From assembly GCA_014607495.2 (NCBI GenBank), contig CP053159.1:7633501-7697500 (forward strand): a DNA stretch of 64,000 nucleotides, given 5' to 3'. The stretch comes from Carposina sasakii (taxonomy: Eukaryota; Arthropoda; Insecta; Lepidoptera; Carposinidae). Position numbers and translations under genes: made by a program. The notes under the pieces are model-generated. The model did not search any database, had not been told where the DNA came from, and saw only the letters and a program-made list of their open reading frames with translations. How positions within the stretch are numbered: position 1 is the first letter of the stretch; the number at the start of each line of letters is the position of its first letter. This document shows positions 1 to 10,220 of this stretch, piece by piece.

Positions 1-455
1 TAATAAGGTTTATTTAACATATGACATTGAAAATAAAGAGACATTGAGTAAAGATTTGTTTACATTTGATGAGAATGCCTGTAGTCATGGTAACCAAACC
101 ACCGAGAAGAGGGCTTTAAAGCGGAAAAGCAGAGATAGTCAAGATACAGAGAAGTTGGACACGGATATTGATTTAGAGATTAAGAATGCAGAAATCACAA
201 ATTCAAAATTGTAAGTATGGTTTTGGTGACTTGACAAATTGATTATGTCAAGAAAATGATTATAAATGTAATTTGTTGTAATATTTCAGTAAACAAGGAG
301 TCCTAACAGAATTAAAGCCACGTCAATGTGCTGCTAGAACAAAGCGCGCCCCTCGTGGACATACCCCCAATAGTTCCGATTCCTCAGATAAAGAAAACTA
401 TGATCCTAACAGAGCCAAAAAAAGAAAAATTGTAAAAAAGTCCGAGAAGAAGTAA
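1..455 (+). CDS. C-terminal two exons of an unidentified basic, probably nuclear protein (5' part outside window)
   Basis: Two exons are visible. The first runs from the window edge to 210, in frame from base 2, and ends at a GTAAGT donor (211). The second starts after a TTTCAG acceptor at 290 and stops at TAA 453-455. The intron is only 79 bp, and a TTT codon is split across the junction. The frame stays open through the splice for 125 residues, whereas unspliced reading stops at once, which supports the intron. The protein tail is polar and low in complexity: Lys/Arg-rich, with Ser/Asp clusters, a DKENYDPN segment and a KKRKIVKK motif that would serve as a nuclear localisation signal. No domain can be recognised, and the tail may be disordered. 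The family is not identified; a chromatin, spindle or repair protein would fit this composition, but that is only a guess. Confidence 0.75.
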
Positions 456-651
456 ACGTGATTGTATTGGCGAGCTTCTATGTTTATTAAAAGAGAGGTA
501 GAATATAAATAGTCCTACATAATGTTAAAGTAATACAGTGGATGGATGGAGCAGGTTTTCTTTTCTGTACCTAAGTGGCTTAAGTGGCTTAAGTGGAACT
601 AGTAAAAGTACCATTAATGCCTGTGATGAATAATGATATACTTACTGAAAA

Positions 652-693
652 GTATTCTAGAAGACGATTATGGTATTCTAGAAGACGATTATG
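652..693. repeat. Perfect 21-bp tandem duplication
   Basis: The unit GTATTCTAGAAGACGATTATG occurs twice head to tail (652-672 and 673-693) without a mismatch, which points to a recent slippage duplication in the 3' flank of the first gene. Confidence 0.9.
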
Positions 694-1180
694 TTTTTTA
701 CTATGTTAAGATATATCACGTGAATTTGTTAACAGGTTGTGATTATTCCTTGGGCATTTTGAGAGAGATGTATAAGTAGTTTTTATATTGCTTAGTGACT
801 AGTTAGTCTATGTACCTCCCACATTCCTTATAAAGGTGGCCATTTCCAGTACGGGTATAACATTCCTCTTGCTAGATTTAAAAAAGCTCTCTAATAAATT
901 TTTGGTGCAGCAATGTGGAAAAGGTTTTAATAATTGTTACTGTGACGCTCCAGTTGTTTATTTTTCCTCAACATTTACTCAGTATTCAGTCATTTATTGC
1001 ATTTCCACAAGTTCGATTGGTGTTACAATATGGGTTAGTTGGGGTACAAATACATGTGACGCCCTCTGTTTGAAGGGCATTGAAAACTGGGGCAACTATT
1101 GCCTTCTTACTTACAAAATAATAAAGTAATATTTTACAATATGTACATTTAATTACATTTAACAATATCCTCGTTACTGA

Positions 1181-1232
1181 CATACCATAGACAAGCCTGT
1201 ACAGAGCATACCATAGACAAGCCTGTACATGG
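1181..1232. repeat. 26-bp tandem duplication
   Basis: CATACCATAGACAAGCCTGT plus six bases is repeated at 1181-1206 and 1207-1232. Only two or three bases at the end of the unit differ. It looks like simple slippage. Confidence 0.85.
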
Positions 1233-1916
1233 CAAATGTGGACATAATATTGCACATGGCAAATAATATTTGCTTGAGTCACCACTGGAGTGTTGCAAAT
1301 GTAACTTATGTTCCGGCATTTTGTTAAGTCTGTAAATGGGACATTACATACTAATTAAATTACTATCAATGTTGTAATAATTACAATTAAGTCTGCTTTA
1401 TTTATCTCATTTCGTACATACAATATTCTTAGCTCATTATGAGATATTCTCGTATGTATTTATTGTTTAATTGTAGGTAAATATGTTTATTAAGAGCATC
1501 GAATGCGTTATTGTTAAGAGATTGGTATGATTATGATACTAACTACATATTTAGATTTAAAGGTAAGTACTTTATAGTTGAAAATCATATAAAGTTAACC
1601 CATGTCAAAAGACTTAAGTTATGTCAGTCAAGTCAGTCTTGCATTAAGAGTGAAGACCATTCAAATTGGAAAAAAAGTGTATTTTCATTTCTTCTGTTAC
1701 ACCCTGTAGGTAAGCTGGATATACGTACAGAGTAGTCGCGGAGGCATGGTCATTGTCAATGACATTGCATTATGTACCTAGGTAGAAAAACGAAAAAGGC
1801 ATCGTATCGTATCGCAAGCCAATGCGAGCCAATCGGAACGTCTGTAGGCCAATTTTAATACTAGAGGTCAAACAAAATGTATCTCAGATTTATTAAACTC
1901 GATTTTTACATCTGAT

Positions 1917-1995
1917 TCCGCTATGCTAAACGTGGCCGCAGTATCGCCTTTGTGATCTTGCAGTTTTGGTTACCTCATTTTAGGAACAGTCGATT
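1917..1995 (+). repeat. Fragment of interspersed ~210-bp repeat (family S3)
   Basis: The segment reading TGCTAAACGTGG..GATCTTGCAGTTTTGGTTACCTC..TTTTAGGAACA matches the 3' part of copies at 24060, 30278 and 62090. The family occurs about eight times in this window, in both orientations. It looks like a SINE or other short retroposon; I see no clear Pol III promoter in it. Confidence 0.7.
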
Positions 1996-2322
1996 ATGAA
2001 ATAAATGAAAACAACAATTATTGAAGTTTTAATCTGGGATAATATGCAAATAATCTTTTAAGATCAGTTATTAAAGTTGGCTGTAAGTCAACGTCCTAGC
2101 CTAGACCACTGAACAAAAAGCTTTCAATGTGCGTTATTCTCGAACAAACAAATGTTACACGATACCCTCCCTATCTTAAGAATTTAAATAAGTCTTGAGA
2201 TTTCCGACCTTTGAAAAAATAATTTATACATATATGTATTTTTCTTAAATAAATGATAATAATACAAATGCCTATTTTAGTGTTTTATTTATTTGATTAA
2301 TACTGTAGAGATGCGTGATATA

Positions 2323-2717
2323 TACTGGGTGTAAAAAGACAACTTTGTTCTTTTAATACCTCGTATTCTATGTAATATCACGATCATTTATTTCTATGGA
2401 AGCACCCCTGGGAAACCACGGGTTTCCAAGATATTGAGGTCCAAAGTTACATTAATATTATCTTTTTTTTTACATACCTAAATCCATCTGAAATCGGTTA
2501 ACAAACAATTTTTTCAAAGATACCATGTCATAATGTTATTATGTTAGTTTTGTAGGTACATTTGTACTTTTCGCATCAAACTTGCTTGCAATAAAATGAC
2601 AGTATTTTTTCGTGATTTTTTTGTCGTTTCCCAGGGTTGGTTCCATAGAAGAAAATGATCGTAACCTTACAAAGAATACGTGTTATTAAAAAAACATTGT
2701 TGTCTTTTTACACCCTG
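2323..2717. mobile_element. Fold-back MITE with ~85-bp terminal inverted repeats, CTGGGTGT ends
   Basis: The element begins CTGGGTGTAAAAAGACAAC and ends with the inverse, GTTGTCTTTTTACACCCTG, and is bordered by TA/TAT. The inverted arms run about 85 bp and include the block ATCACGATCATTT..TTCTATGGAA..CCTGGGAA. That block, and the adjoining TTTCCAAGATATTGAGGTCCAAAGTT, are shared with the 345-388-bp MITEs at 13701, 15025, 25247, 27541 and 27941, so this is a diverged, more palindromic relative. It has no coding capacity. Confidence 0.8.
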
Positions 2718-3149
2718 TATTATATGTATAGGTAGATAAATCAACGCGAAAGTAGGTACATAACGTTCACGCATGCTATGGCTGGGGTGCGTTTATGCAA
2801 GCCGGCGAAATCAAAGATCATGGGCGAAATCTTAGCCGGTTAAAAATTATCTAGCGAGGGACCGCTGAACGGAGTCATAGTGCTTATGTCAATGTCAGCT
2901 GTCAAACAATATCTATTCCCTGAGTCTATTCCACTCAACACTTGGAAAGTTTTTATTATTTTTGTTGTAATCAACGTGACTTGGAAATAATTACACAGTT
3001 AAAATGGACAGGAACACAAAAAATCAATGTCTTGGAGGCAAACTCTACCTTCATTGTCGTAAATCATTCTGCCCCTTTCATCTACAACAGTTTGCATTAA
3101 AATTTCATCTATGATCTACCCACACACAATATAATAAATTAAGGTTGAT

Positions 3150-3387
3150 CAGTTATTTGAACTTTTTTGAGGGCAACTTTTTTTGAAAACCATCTTTTGG
3201 TTATAATTTTATTATTCAATCATTATCTAAGCCCCAATTAAACGAACTAAACTATATTTTTTTTAACTAAAAAAAGTTGGAAAATTTTGGAGTTTTCCTG
3301 CGAAAATTTTCAGTGGTTTTCGACTCAGAATCATGGTCTAACTAAAGTCACCATATCGTTATTTGTCTGGCTGCCATAAACACCCTG
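3150..3387 (-). mobile_element. Half-copy of the 460-bp CAGG..CCTG MITE (family D, one end only)
   Basis: Read on the minus strand, this starts CAGGGTGTTTATGGCAGCCAG and continues with the sequence found at the left end of the full element at 53045 (TGACTT..AGACCATGATTCTGAGT..AAAACCA..GAAAATTT). The other half is absent. TATA follows the end on the + strand. Confidence 0.75.
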
Positions 3388-3564
3388 TATATACTAACGT
3401 AGTTTTTAAGTACTATAAATTAATTACAAGGTATTAAGTAGTAATTAATTATACAACATTTTTTATTTTATACATATAAAGAAAATGTAGTATGTGTATA
3501 CATAGTAACGGCCATCATCCAATGGAACTATACAATGTAAATGTAACTCACTTTACTAGCGTAA

Positions 3565-3725
3565 TGTAACCCCTTCACGCGGAAGAAGTCGTGGGCGGCC
3601 GCTAGTTTACATATAAACCTTTTTCTTGAATCACTCTATCTATTAAGAAAAACCGCATCAAGATCCGTTGCGTAGTTAGGGACAGACAGACATAGCGGGA
3701 CGCGACTTTGTTTTATAATATGTGA
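3565..3725. mobile_element. Debris of Lep1/Helitron-like tails
   Basis: CACGCGGAAGAAGTCGTGGGCGGCCGCTAG at 3577-3605 is a decayed version of the hairpin-plus-CTAG tail seen intact at 14316 and 47418. It is followed by a second lepidopteran repeat motif, AACCGCATCAAGATCCGTTG..GTAGTTAGGGACAGACAGACA. Neither piece is intact. Confidence 0.55.
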
Positions 3726-4446
3726 TGAACTTTGCCTAATGTGATGTAAAACATCAGAGAGTGGGAGTCACTAACCAGTCATACTAACCAGTAGAGTAGT
3801 TTCTGCCAAATAATTCCTACCTATATTTTATTATATTATATCGAGGGGTGGAAGGCTATTTGGGATAAGCGCCATTTATATATATGGCGTATCACTGCAT
3901 ATGAGTATATAAAATGTTAGTTCCGAAATTAGGCATAGGAATTATTCAATGAAACGAACTCTACCCACGGCGATTTCGCCTTGACAGCTATCGGCTTTCG
4001 TTTCCTAGGATAACGGTGCCGCCATATAGCGGACCTAAACCCACACCCTCATTACAGTGCTGACAGCTGAAGAGTTTATTCAAGTCCGATGAGTAATGTG
4101 ACAACCTCACTATCCTAAAAACTACTACTTTAAATCTAGCTTCAGCGGAGTAAGTAGGTACTTACTCAAGTGTATAGTATGGCATTATTTTCTGTTAACT
4201 GTGAACTGGAATCTTATTGACGTATCTACCTTTTTGTATTTTCACCGCGTGGGCGATACTCTCATTATGAAGAAAGACTTATTTTTTAAGAAGAAAGAGC
4301 TTTTTGTCCGCAAACAACCTTTAGAATAAGTATGTACAGATACTTACATTTATTTATTACAGTAGTAACTTGTATTAAGAGGTACTTTTTATATAATGTA
4401 CCTACCTACCTACCTACGCACCGCAGCCTTGGTGAGGTGAGACATA

Positions 4447-4615
4447 CAGGGTGTGGGTGACACAGGCAAATACTAAAATGCTGAACAAGTACCATTGTGT
4501 TGAATTATATGACAGTGTTATTACTCGCAGAAAATGTATTTTTTTTTTATTATCAGTAATCTTTGCTCTCCGCGCCAATTGTATCGGGCGATCCTGTGAC
4601 TAATTAAATGGGTTT
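4447..4615 (-). mobile_element. Half-copy of family D MITE (the opposite end)
   Basis: From CAGGGTGTGGGTGACACAGGCAAATACT onward this matches the reverse complement of the right end of the element at 53045-53504, including TTACTCGCAGAAAATGTATT, GCGCCAATTGTATC and GATCCTGTGACTAATTAAATGGG. It stops near 4615, so only one end is present. Confidence 0.8.
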
Positions 4616-4799
4616 ACGAGGCATGCCTTTTAAGTTTTGGTAGTTTAAAGAAAAAACACAACTATAACCTTATTGTTTTGAAGTTGCCTAATTGGTTAAG
4701 ATTTATTAGGTATATAAATTAATATTGAAAGAGATTTTTCAAAGCAAGAAAGGTATTTGAGAGAAAGGCATTTCAGAAATTTCACTAATTGATCGTGTA

Positions 4800-4846
4800 T
4801 TTTAAAAACCCCTATAACATGACTCAGGTTATAGGGGTTTTTAAAA
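4800..4846. repeat. Perfect 19-bp hairpin
   Basis: TTTTAAAAACCCCTATAAC (4800-4818) and its exact reverse complement (4828-4846) enclose the 9-base loop ATGACTCAG. Nothing around it identifies it as a gene. Confidence 0.85.
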
Positions 4847-4984
4847 CTATTGTTTTACTAATACCTTCTAATATCATTACCCTCCCTATTGGCTGTGCTG
4901 TAGACAAGTATAATAGCCATATTATTTCATTGGGTTCTTACTTCCACATTTGGTAATAAAATAGAAGGTGTTCTTGCAAAATAG

Positions 4985-5125
4985 AGGGTGGACTCGGACT
5001 GATAACACTGGGAAACAGTAGTTTTGTTTTATGCAGTACTTACCCGATTTTGTATAATTTTGCCACGCTGATTCCAAATCTGCAGTCAGTTTTTGTCTAG
5101 CAGCTCTAGTTTTCGAAATATGTAT
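4985..5125 (-). pseudogene. Coding-like fragment with a partner in inverted orientation at 6497-6580
   Basis: On the minus strand a short frame reads ISKTRAARQKLTADLESAW. A related segment on the plus strand at 6497-6580 reads ITKTRAARKKLRADLKSA before a stop. The two flank the pseudogene at 5272-5880 and the RTE fragment at 5919-6335, facing opposite ways. They may be remnants of the same transposon-like protein, duplicated and inverted. The family is not named. Confidence 0.45.
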
Positions 5126-5159
5126 GAACATATTACACTTTAGCCAAAAATACTACAAT

Positions 5160-5221
5160 CGACCCTCGGTGCTCTGCCTACCCCGTAAGGAATAAAGGCG
5201 TGTTTATATGTATGTATGTAT
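5160..5221 (+). repeat. Short repeat with TATG tail (copy also at 20751-20813)
   Basis: GACCCTCGGTGCTCTGCCTACCCCGTAAGG..ATAAAGGCGTG..TATATGTATGTATGTA recurs at 20751. The tetranucleotide tail suggests the 3' end of a retroposed short element. Confidence 0.65.
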
Positions 5222-5271
5222 ACTACAATTTTAGAATTGAAAAATATATTGCTCTTACTTAACATGAAAAA

Positions 5272-5880
5272 AACTTTCTTTTATGTGCTTTTCTTGCATG
5301 AGTAGAAACATCAGTCTTTTTTCAGTGCTCCAGCAGTAATCGGCCATCATATTTATAGGTACATGCCAACGACCCTGATATCGCTCTTCCATAGTGCGAA
5401 TATCCTGATGGAAGCGTTCCCCTTTGTCCTTCGCTTAAGTCGCCTAAATTTTCTGTGAAGGGCTGAAGAGGAAGTGCATCTTGATGCTCATGTTTCTATG
5501 TTTCATCATAGTCTCTGGAAGTACAATATGAGCTGCTTAATGTGTTGAATATATAGACTGGAGACTTTTTATTTCCTAAGAAATTTTGAATAACCCAAAT
5601 AAATTCAAGCCATGTGGATTTCTCCTTCTCTGTCATAAAATCAGTAAAATGTTGGTCTTTTATTAGTTCCCTGATTTGAGGACCGTCAAAAATACCAGCT
5701 TTAATTTTTTCTGTGCTCAATTTCGGAAATATTTTACTGATATATTTAAAATATTTCCCATCCTTGTTTAGAGCTTTTGCAAACTGTTTTGTCAGATCTA
5801 ATTTTATATGAAGAGGGGGTAATATAATGCGGTCTCTGGAAACTAGAGGGGCATATATCTTATCACATTCATACTACCCG
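5272..5880 (-). pseudogene. Frameshifted copy of a multi-copy arthropod/cnidarian transposon-like protein
   Basis: Reading the minus strand from 5880, pieces in different frames resemble a protein I recall as repeated in hydra, aphid and moth genomes. The upstream piece holds RDRIILPPLHIKLD; an open stretch of 74 codons from 5720 contains KIKAGIFDGPQIRELIKD and ends at 5496. A later frame (about 5450-5280) holds GERFHQDIRTMEERYQGRW and ADYCWSTEKR. The middle is shortened, and at least one frameshift separates the pieces, so no full protein can be made. The function of the family is unknown to me; its copy number suggests a mobile-element gene. Family assignment is from memory, so moderately secure. 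Confidence 0.6.
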
Positions 5881-5918
5881 GTACTAAATTCACTCTAAAA
5901 GGCCAAAATTTTTTTTGT

Positions 5919-6335
5919 GCAGTGTTCTGTCTTCGTAGACAGGTGCGTTCTACCAGCCAACTTACGGAGCCGAGACGTGGAAGCTGACGGTGGGGCTGGC
6001 TCACCCTCAGAGATATCACTCAGAGAGCTATGGATAGGTCAATGCTTGGAATCTCGCAAATGGACAAACTCCGAAACGAGATTATCCGGCAGAAGACCAA
6101 AGTGACAGACATAGTCTCGAAATGTAGCAGACTGAAGTGGCAGTGGGCCGGCCACATCTGTCGTAGAACCGATGGACGGCGGAGTGAAGTGAGTTGGGTG
6201 CCCTCCGGCCAGATGACTTAAAGAGGACGGCTGGTAGTGACTGGATGGCAAAAACGGGAGATTGAGCCATGTGGCGTACACTGGGAGAGGCCTACGTCCA
6301 GCAGTGGATTGCAATTGGCTGACGATGACGAAGTT
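5919..6335 (+). pseudogene. Degraded C-terminus of an RTE-type LINE reverse transcriptase
   Basis: Pieces in at least two frames read PTYGAETWKLTVGLAH, NEIIRQKTKVTDIVSK and LKWQWAGHICRRTDGR, then the typical 3' end GGGAGAGGCCTACGTCCAGCAGTGGATTGCAATTGGCTGACGATGACG. This is the C-terminal part of RTE/BovB-like ORF2 proteins. It carries stops and frameshifts and is 5'-truncated, as is usual for LINE copies. A better-preserved copy of the same region lies at 59266-59589. Confidence 0.8.
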
Positions 6336-6589
6336 CTGTCTTGGCTCGGCATTCTCTAAACATATAGTCACCACAAACAGTACAAAAACTATTCAGATCA
6401 TTTAAACGAGTTCTTCTTAATGTAAACATAGCGATTTATTAATGAAATTTATTAATTTTTTGCACAAAAATTAATTGAAGTAAACCGAGTAATGATATCT
6501 CAAGAAGTACATGTATCACTAAAACTAGAGCTGCTAGAAAGAAACTGAGGGCAGATTTGAAATCAGCGAAGGCAAATTAGTAAGAAACA

Positions 6590-8104
6590 GTTTAGAAATT
6601 TCATAAAACAAAAAAGTTTGGTTTTGTTTACCAGTGTAATAAACAACAAAGGATGTTATAAAAACCACTTTGTATGCTTGAAGAAGTGATATATTTTGTC
6701 ATCTTCGTTTACAGATTCATATTCGTAGTTTCTTCCGTAATTATACCTATATAGTACTTACATCTTGATTTCATTTTAATATTATCTACACAATTTTAAC
6801 AAAAACTCTATGTTTAAAATACTGCAACGATGTTTATATAAAATATAATTGTATAGCCATCTACTTAATTACAGTCCTGAGCATAATTATAAAGGTATCA
6901 TTGTAATTGAATATCTAATAATTAATATTTGAAAATAATGGTAAAATGTCAAAGGCAGGGGCAGATAGATAATATCTTTTTACAAAGATTTAACTAGTAA
7001 ATATCAACTACCTTTACTAGTTAATTAGGTACATACCTATTATTATAATTAGGATTGGTTAAAAGAATATCCAAAATACAGAAGGAGACATGTAGGTAAG
7101 TAATTTGACTTTATTTAATAATAGATATGTAATTGAACCTTTAATTAACTATAGTTACTTACGGTTAAAGGATTAGGCCATACTTCGATAAAGTATCATT
7201 AAAAATCTTTTGAAAGCGAAACATATTATAATAGGTACAAAACTTATCTAAGAAAGCTCAAGATCCTAAAATATTACCGAGAAAGTTCTATAGGACGCAA
7301 TATTACAAGTTAGGTGTGTAGTCCATTACAAGGGAGGTCTTTTAGACCGTACAGTATATAAATATTATCTATGAAGCTGTAAAGCTAGAATATCACCTAA
7401 TCCTCTTCTCTCCGAGAGAATTATTCAATACTTAGGATTTAAATAGACTCGCGTGTCACGCAAGCTAGTTTCTATTTTGCTATGCAAAGTCAGATATTTA
7501 CAGTTTCAACTGCTTTGAAATCCATAGCAACTTACGGCATGGAAATATTTTCCGGATTTTATGCGATACTAGTGTACGTAAGGTATGAAGACAGACGCAA
7601 CTGTTGCGTAGATCTAAAGTTTCATTTTTTTTTTCACAAATTATTAATTTCTATCTAAAATTTATAATTAAACAGTCAGTATCTAGTATTTACAAATGCA
7701 CAGTTGTGCGATTATAGCTGCCGAATGAAGGAGCAACTTTGATCCTTAATCCTATTGCATGCACAACAATCAACAAGTCATTCATATTGAGATTATAGTC
7801 AGATTTTGTACGATCATTTACACTCATCATGAAGTATACATATGGGTAATATTATTTATAAAAAAGACTCAAAATAATGTTAAATATAGGTACCTACACT
7901 AGGTAGGTACTTTGTTTTGTTCACAGGTTTACCTTCATAAAAAAGGTAGAGAGTAACTAGATACTTACTTACATGTTGAATAATAAGTAGGCCGACGAAA
8001 AATAAAATTTTTTTGCTCTTTAGGGGCCATTGAAATCCCTTATTAGATGCCATATTTACCTAAATAGTCTACTACATAATACTCAGTCTCATAGTTGTTG
8101 GCGG
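6590..8104. other. AT-rich intergenic stretch; no gene seen
   Basis: No open frame with protein-like composition, no hairpin and no recognisable element apart from lepidopteran TAGGTACCTAC-type simple sequence near 7886-7915. The 3' UTR of the minus-strand secreted-protein gene should extend into its right end, but no AATAAA is obvious just downstream of its stop. Confidence 0.5.
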
Positions 8105-9430
8105 TTACCTATATGTCCAGTCCTTTAAGTAGCCATGCCGTGCTTTAGCCCTTGTAACTGCAGCACTAGATCTCGATCGCCAGCCACGAATCGCTTCTCG
8201 ATCCTTCGGGGTTTCGTAGAACTCTAAAATAAAAAGATACTTTATTTAACACATTCGAAACTATTACAATATAGGCAGGGAGCTCCATTCAAATAGGTGT
8301 TATATTCGAGCCCACACTCTCCCAGTTTGATATGACCTGGCCTCGGCCGGCGTCCTTCCCCCCTACCACCCCTCGGCCCCGACCAGCCCGAACAAGGTAT
8401 TTTTAGACACTAACTTTCCATGCTTCATCGTACTTTAGATTATATCACTATGGTTAGATTAAATGTGCATTTACTTACATGTGTCAATGATTTCTCTGCA
8501 TTCTTCGCTAACAGTTTACTGATTGTATTATAGAAGGTCTCCTTTTCTTCTGTAGATTTCTCGGATTTGTAATGATTGGTCGACGCTGGACGTCCGACCG
8601 CCACCTCATCTTGCCCTCTTTTGTTTTCGGTAGATGCAGTAACTGGTGCAGCAGTAGAGACGCTCCGTTTGTTTCCGTTCCAATTAATAAATCCATCATC
8701 AGCATAGTCATCGTCGTCGAACTTGGGGGCTGTCATTGGAGAGTGATACATAGTCTTCGAGGCAAGAGCTTTTAACTCCTTGACGTCTTCATCTTCAGAA
8801 TCTTTGTCCTCGTAATCGACTTGCGAGAAGGCTGCGCGTGAATTTTCTCGTCGTCGCTGTGCGTCTTGTGCCATCTGCGTAAGGATCAAATTGTCTAGGA
8901 AAGCTGCACTGACGTCATCGACGTCGTTCGAGCGCCACCGCGGAGAGGCTTCGCTCTCGAACCATGTCTCCTGGCCGATGGGCAGCGCTGCCAATCTCTC
9001 CTCTTGTGCCTTTGGTGCCTCATTAGCTAAATGGCTGTAGGGGTCGTAGTAGTACGGATACGATACTTGGCCATACACTTCTGGGACGTTCATTGCCGGA
9101 GCATCGTAATAGTATTGCACTTTAGGCGTGTAATAATAATCGTCATCGGGATATTCTCTGGATGCTTGCGGGTATACCGGCCACCCTTGCATGGGGTAAG
9201 CTTTAGTTTGTGCTACTAGGTAGACAACAGCAAAGGCCGTGAAAATTCTAAAACAACAATGAAATGTTTAATTTTTTACACAGCCAAAAATGTAAGTATA
9301 ATTAAAATTGCAAGTTCTATGTTTATCTAGCATTTAATTAAAGAAGTGTTTCTATTTTGTTAGACAAAAAGTTAAAAATAATACGAATTTTGAAATAAAG
9401 ATCCACCTACCTCATGTTAGAAGGGTCCAT
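8105..9430 (-). CDS. Secreted Tyr/Asp/Glu-rich protein of unknown function, three exons
   Basis: Exon 1 ends at 9411 (donor GTAGGT), exon 2 is 9247-8479 (acceptor TTGTTTTAG, donor GTAAGT), exon 3 starts at 8223 or 8221. The first Met may be 9430 or, in the same frame, 9415; the 9415 start gives a clean signal peptide, MRIFTAFAVVYLVAQTKA, cut before Tyr-Pro. The mature chain starts with a Tyr-rich stretch (YYYTPKVQYYYD, YPYYYDPY), then an acidic region (DYEDKDSEDEDVKEL, FDDDDYADDG) and two dibasic NKR sites that could be processing sites. Total length is about 290-300 residues. Exon lengths keep phase: 5 + 769 nt = 258 codons. The acceptor of exon 3 reads TTTTAGAG, so either AG can be used: the outer one gives 32 more residues (stop 8125), the inner one 38 (stop 8105). 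I do not recognise the family; cuticle, silk or another extracellular role would fit the composition. Confidence 0.8.
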
Positions 9431-9474
9431 GTCACACTTCGATCACAGTCTTGTCTGGAGCAAGTTCCTGGCGG

Positions 9475-9512
9475 GACTACAGTGCGGAGTGTGGGCTGGG
9501 CGGCTTTATAAG
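9475..9512 (-). promoter_or_regulatory. TATA box and likely start site of the secreted-protein gene
   Basis: On the minus strand CTTATAAAGCC places a TATAAA at 9510-9505. About 25-30 bp downstream is GCACTGTAG (9484-9476), a plausible initiator. This leaves a 5' UTR of about 50-65 nt before the candidate ATGs at 9430 and 9415. A strong TATA box suits a tissue- or stage-specific, highly expressed gene. Confidence 0.65.
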
Positions 9513-9742
9513 CACTTCGCCCACGCTTGCCGCCTACACGTTCTCAATGAACGGCGCCCCAGTCCCCGAACTCATCCCCTACCCCCTACTACAGCCGCTC
9601 TCCGACCCGCGCGTTTCTATCGATCGCGCCCACAGATTATTCGGTTTCAACTATTTTTACATAATGTCGATGGTGGCGTTTTCATCTAAGTTCGCGACTT
9701 CCCACACCGATCAAAATAGATATTACCTACCTATATTGTCAT

Positions 9743-9892
9743 AAATGTTTCCGAGTCATGGATGTTTCTATACATGTATTTATATACCGTTGCTTAGTGC
9801 CCACGACACGAGACCTTAGGGATCTTAATGTAGGGCTAGGTCAATGTGTTGTGAAGTGTGTGATTATTATTTATTTATTAAATACTTTAGGC
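9743..9892 (+). mobile_element. 5'-truncated tRNA-derived SINE (family S2)
   Basis: From CCGAGTCATGGATGTTTC to the tail TGTGTGATTATTATTTATTTATTA this matches the 3' body of the full copy at 31670-31925 (opposite strand). Shared blocks include TATTTATATACCGTT, CCCACGACAC and GACCTTAGGGATCTTAATGT. The tRNA-like head is missing, as expected for 5' truncation. Confidence 0.85.
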
Positions 9893-10138
9893 ATAATAAG
9901 AATTTTATTATGCAATGTATGAAGGCATTGATACCATTTGAATAAGATGATTTGAATCGCAATATGTATCTTTATTATCAACGTCATTTCATTAGGTATA
10001 AGTATTAGGCTACCTACGTATTACGTGGAATTCGGGATTATTGAGTAGGTAGGTAAGATACCTACTATATTGGGTTCTTAAAAAAATATGACGTACTTTG
10101 AAAAATATGCTCTTGGTACGCTTAGATCAGTAGGTACA

Positions 10139-10186
10139 TTTTTAACCCCCGACGCAAAAACGACGGGGTGTTATAAGTTTGACGTG

Positions 10187-10220
<34 letters not shown>

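Larger units (their letters stand above)
456..1914. other. 3' flank of the first gene; intergenic, no gene seen
   Basis: AT-rich DNA. ATTAAA at 486-491 and AATAAA at 1120-1125 are possible poly(A) signals for the upstream gene; neither can be chosen from sequence alone. Two short tandem duplications are listed separately. The short open frames here have no protein-like composition. Confidence 0.5.

Noticed and set aside
3004..3111. Short frame starting MDRNTKNQ
   Set aside because: 36 codons, no splice donor at a useful place, no recognisable motif.
9451..9744. 97-codon plus-strand frame over the promoter of the secreted-protein gene
   Set aside because: It runs antisense across the TATA box and first exon, has no splice or promoter support, and its composition follows the GC-rich DNA.
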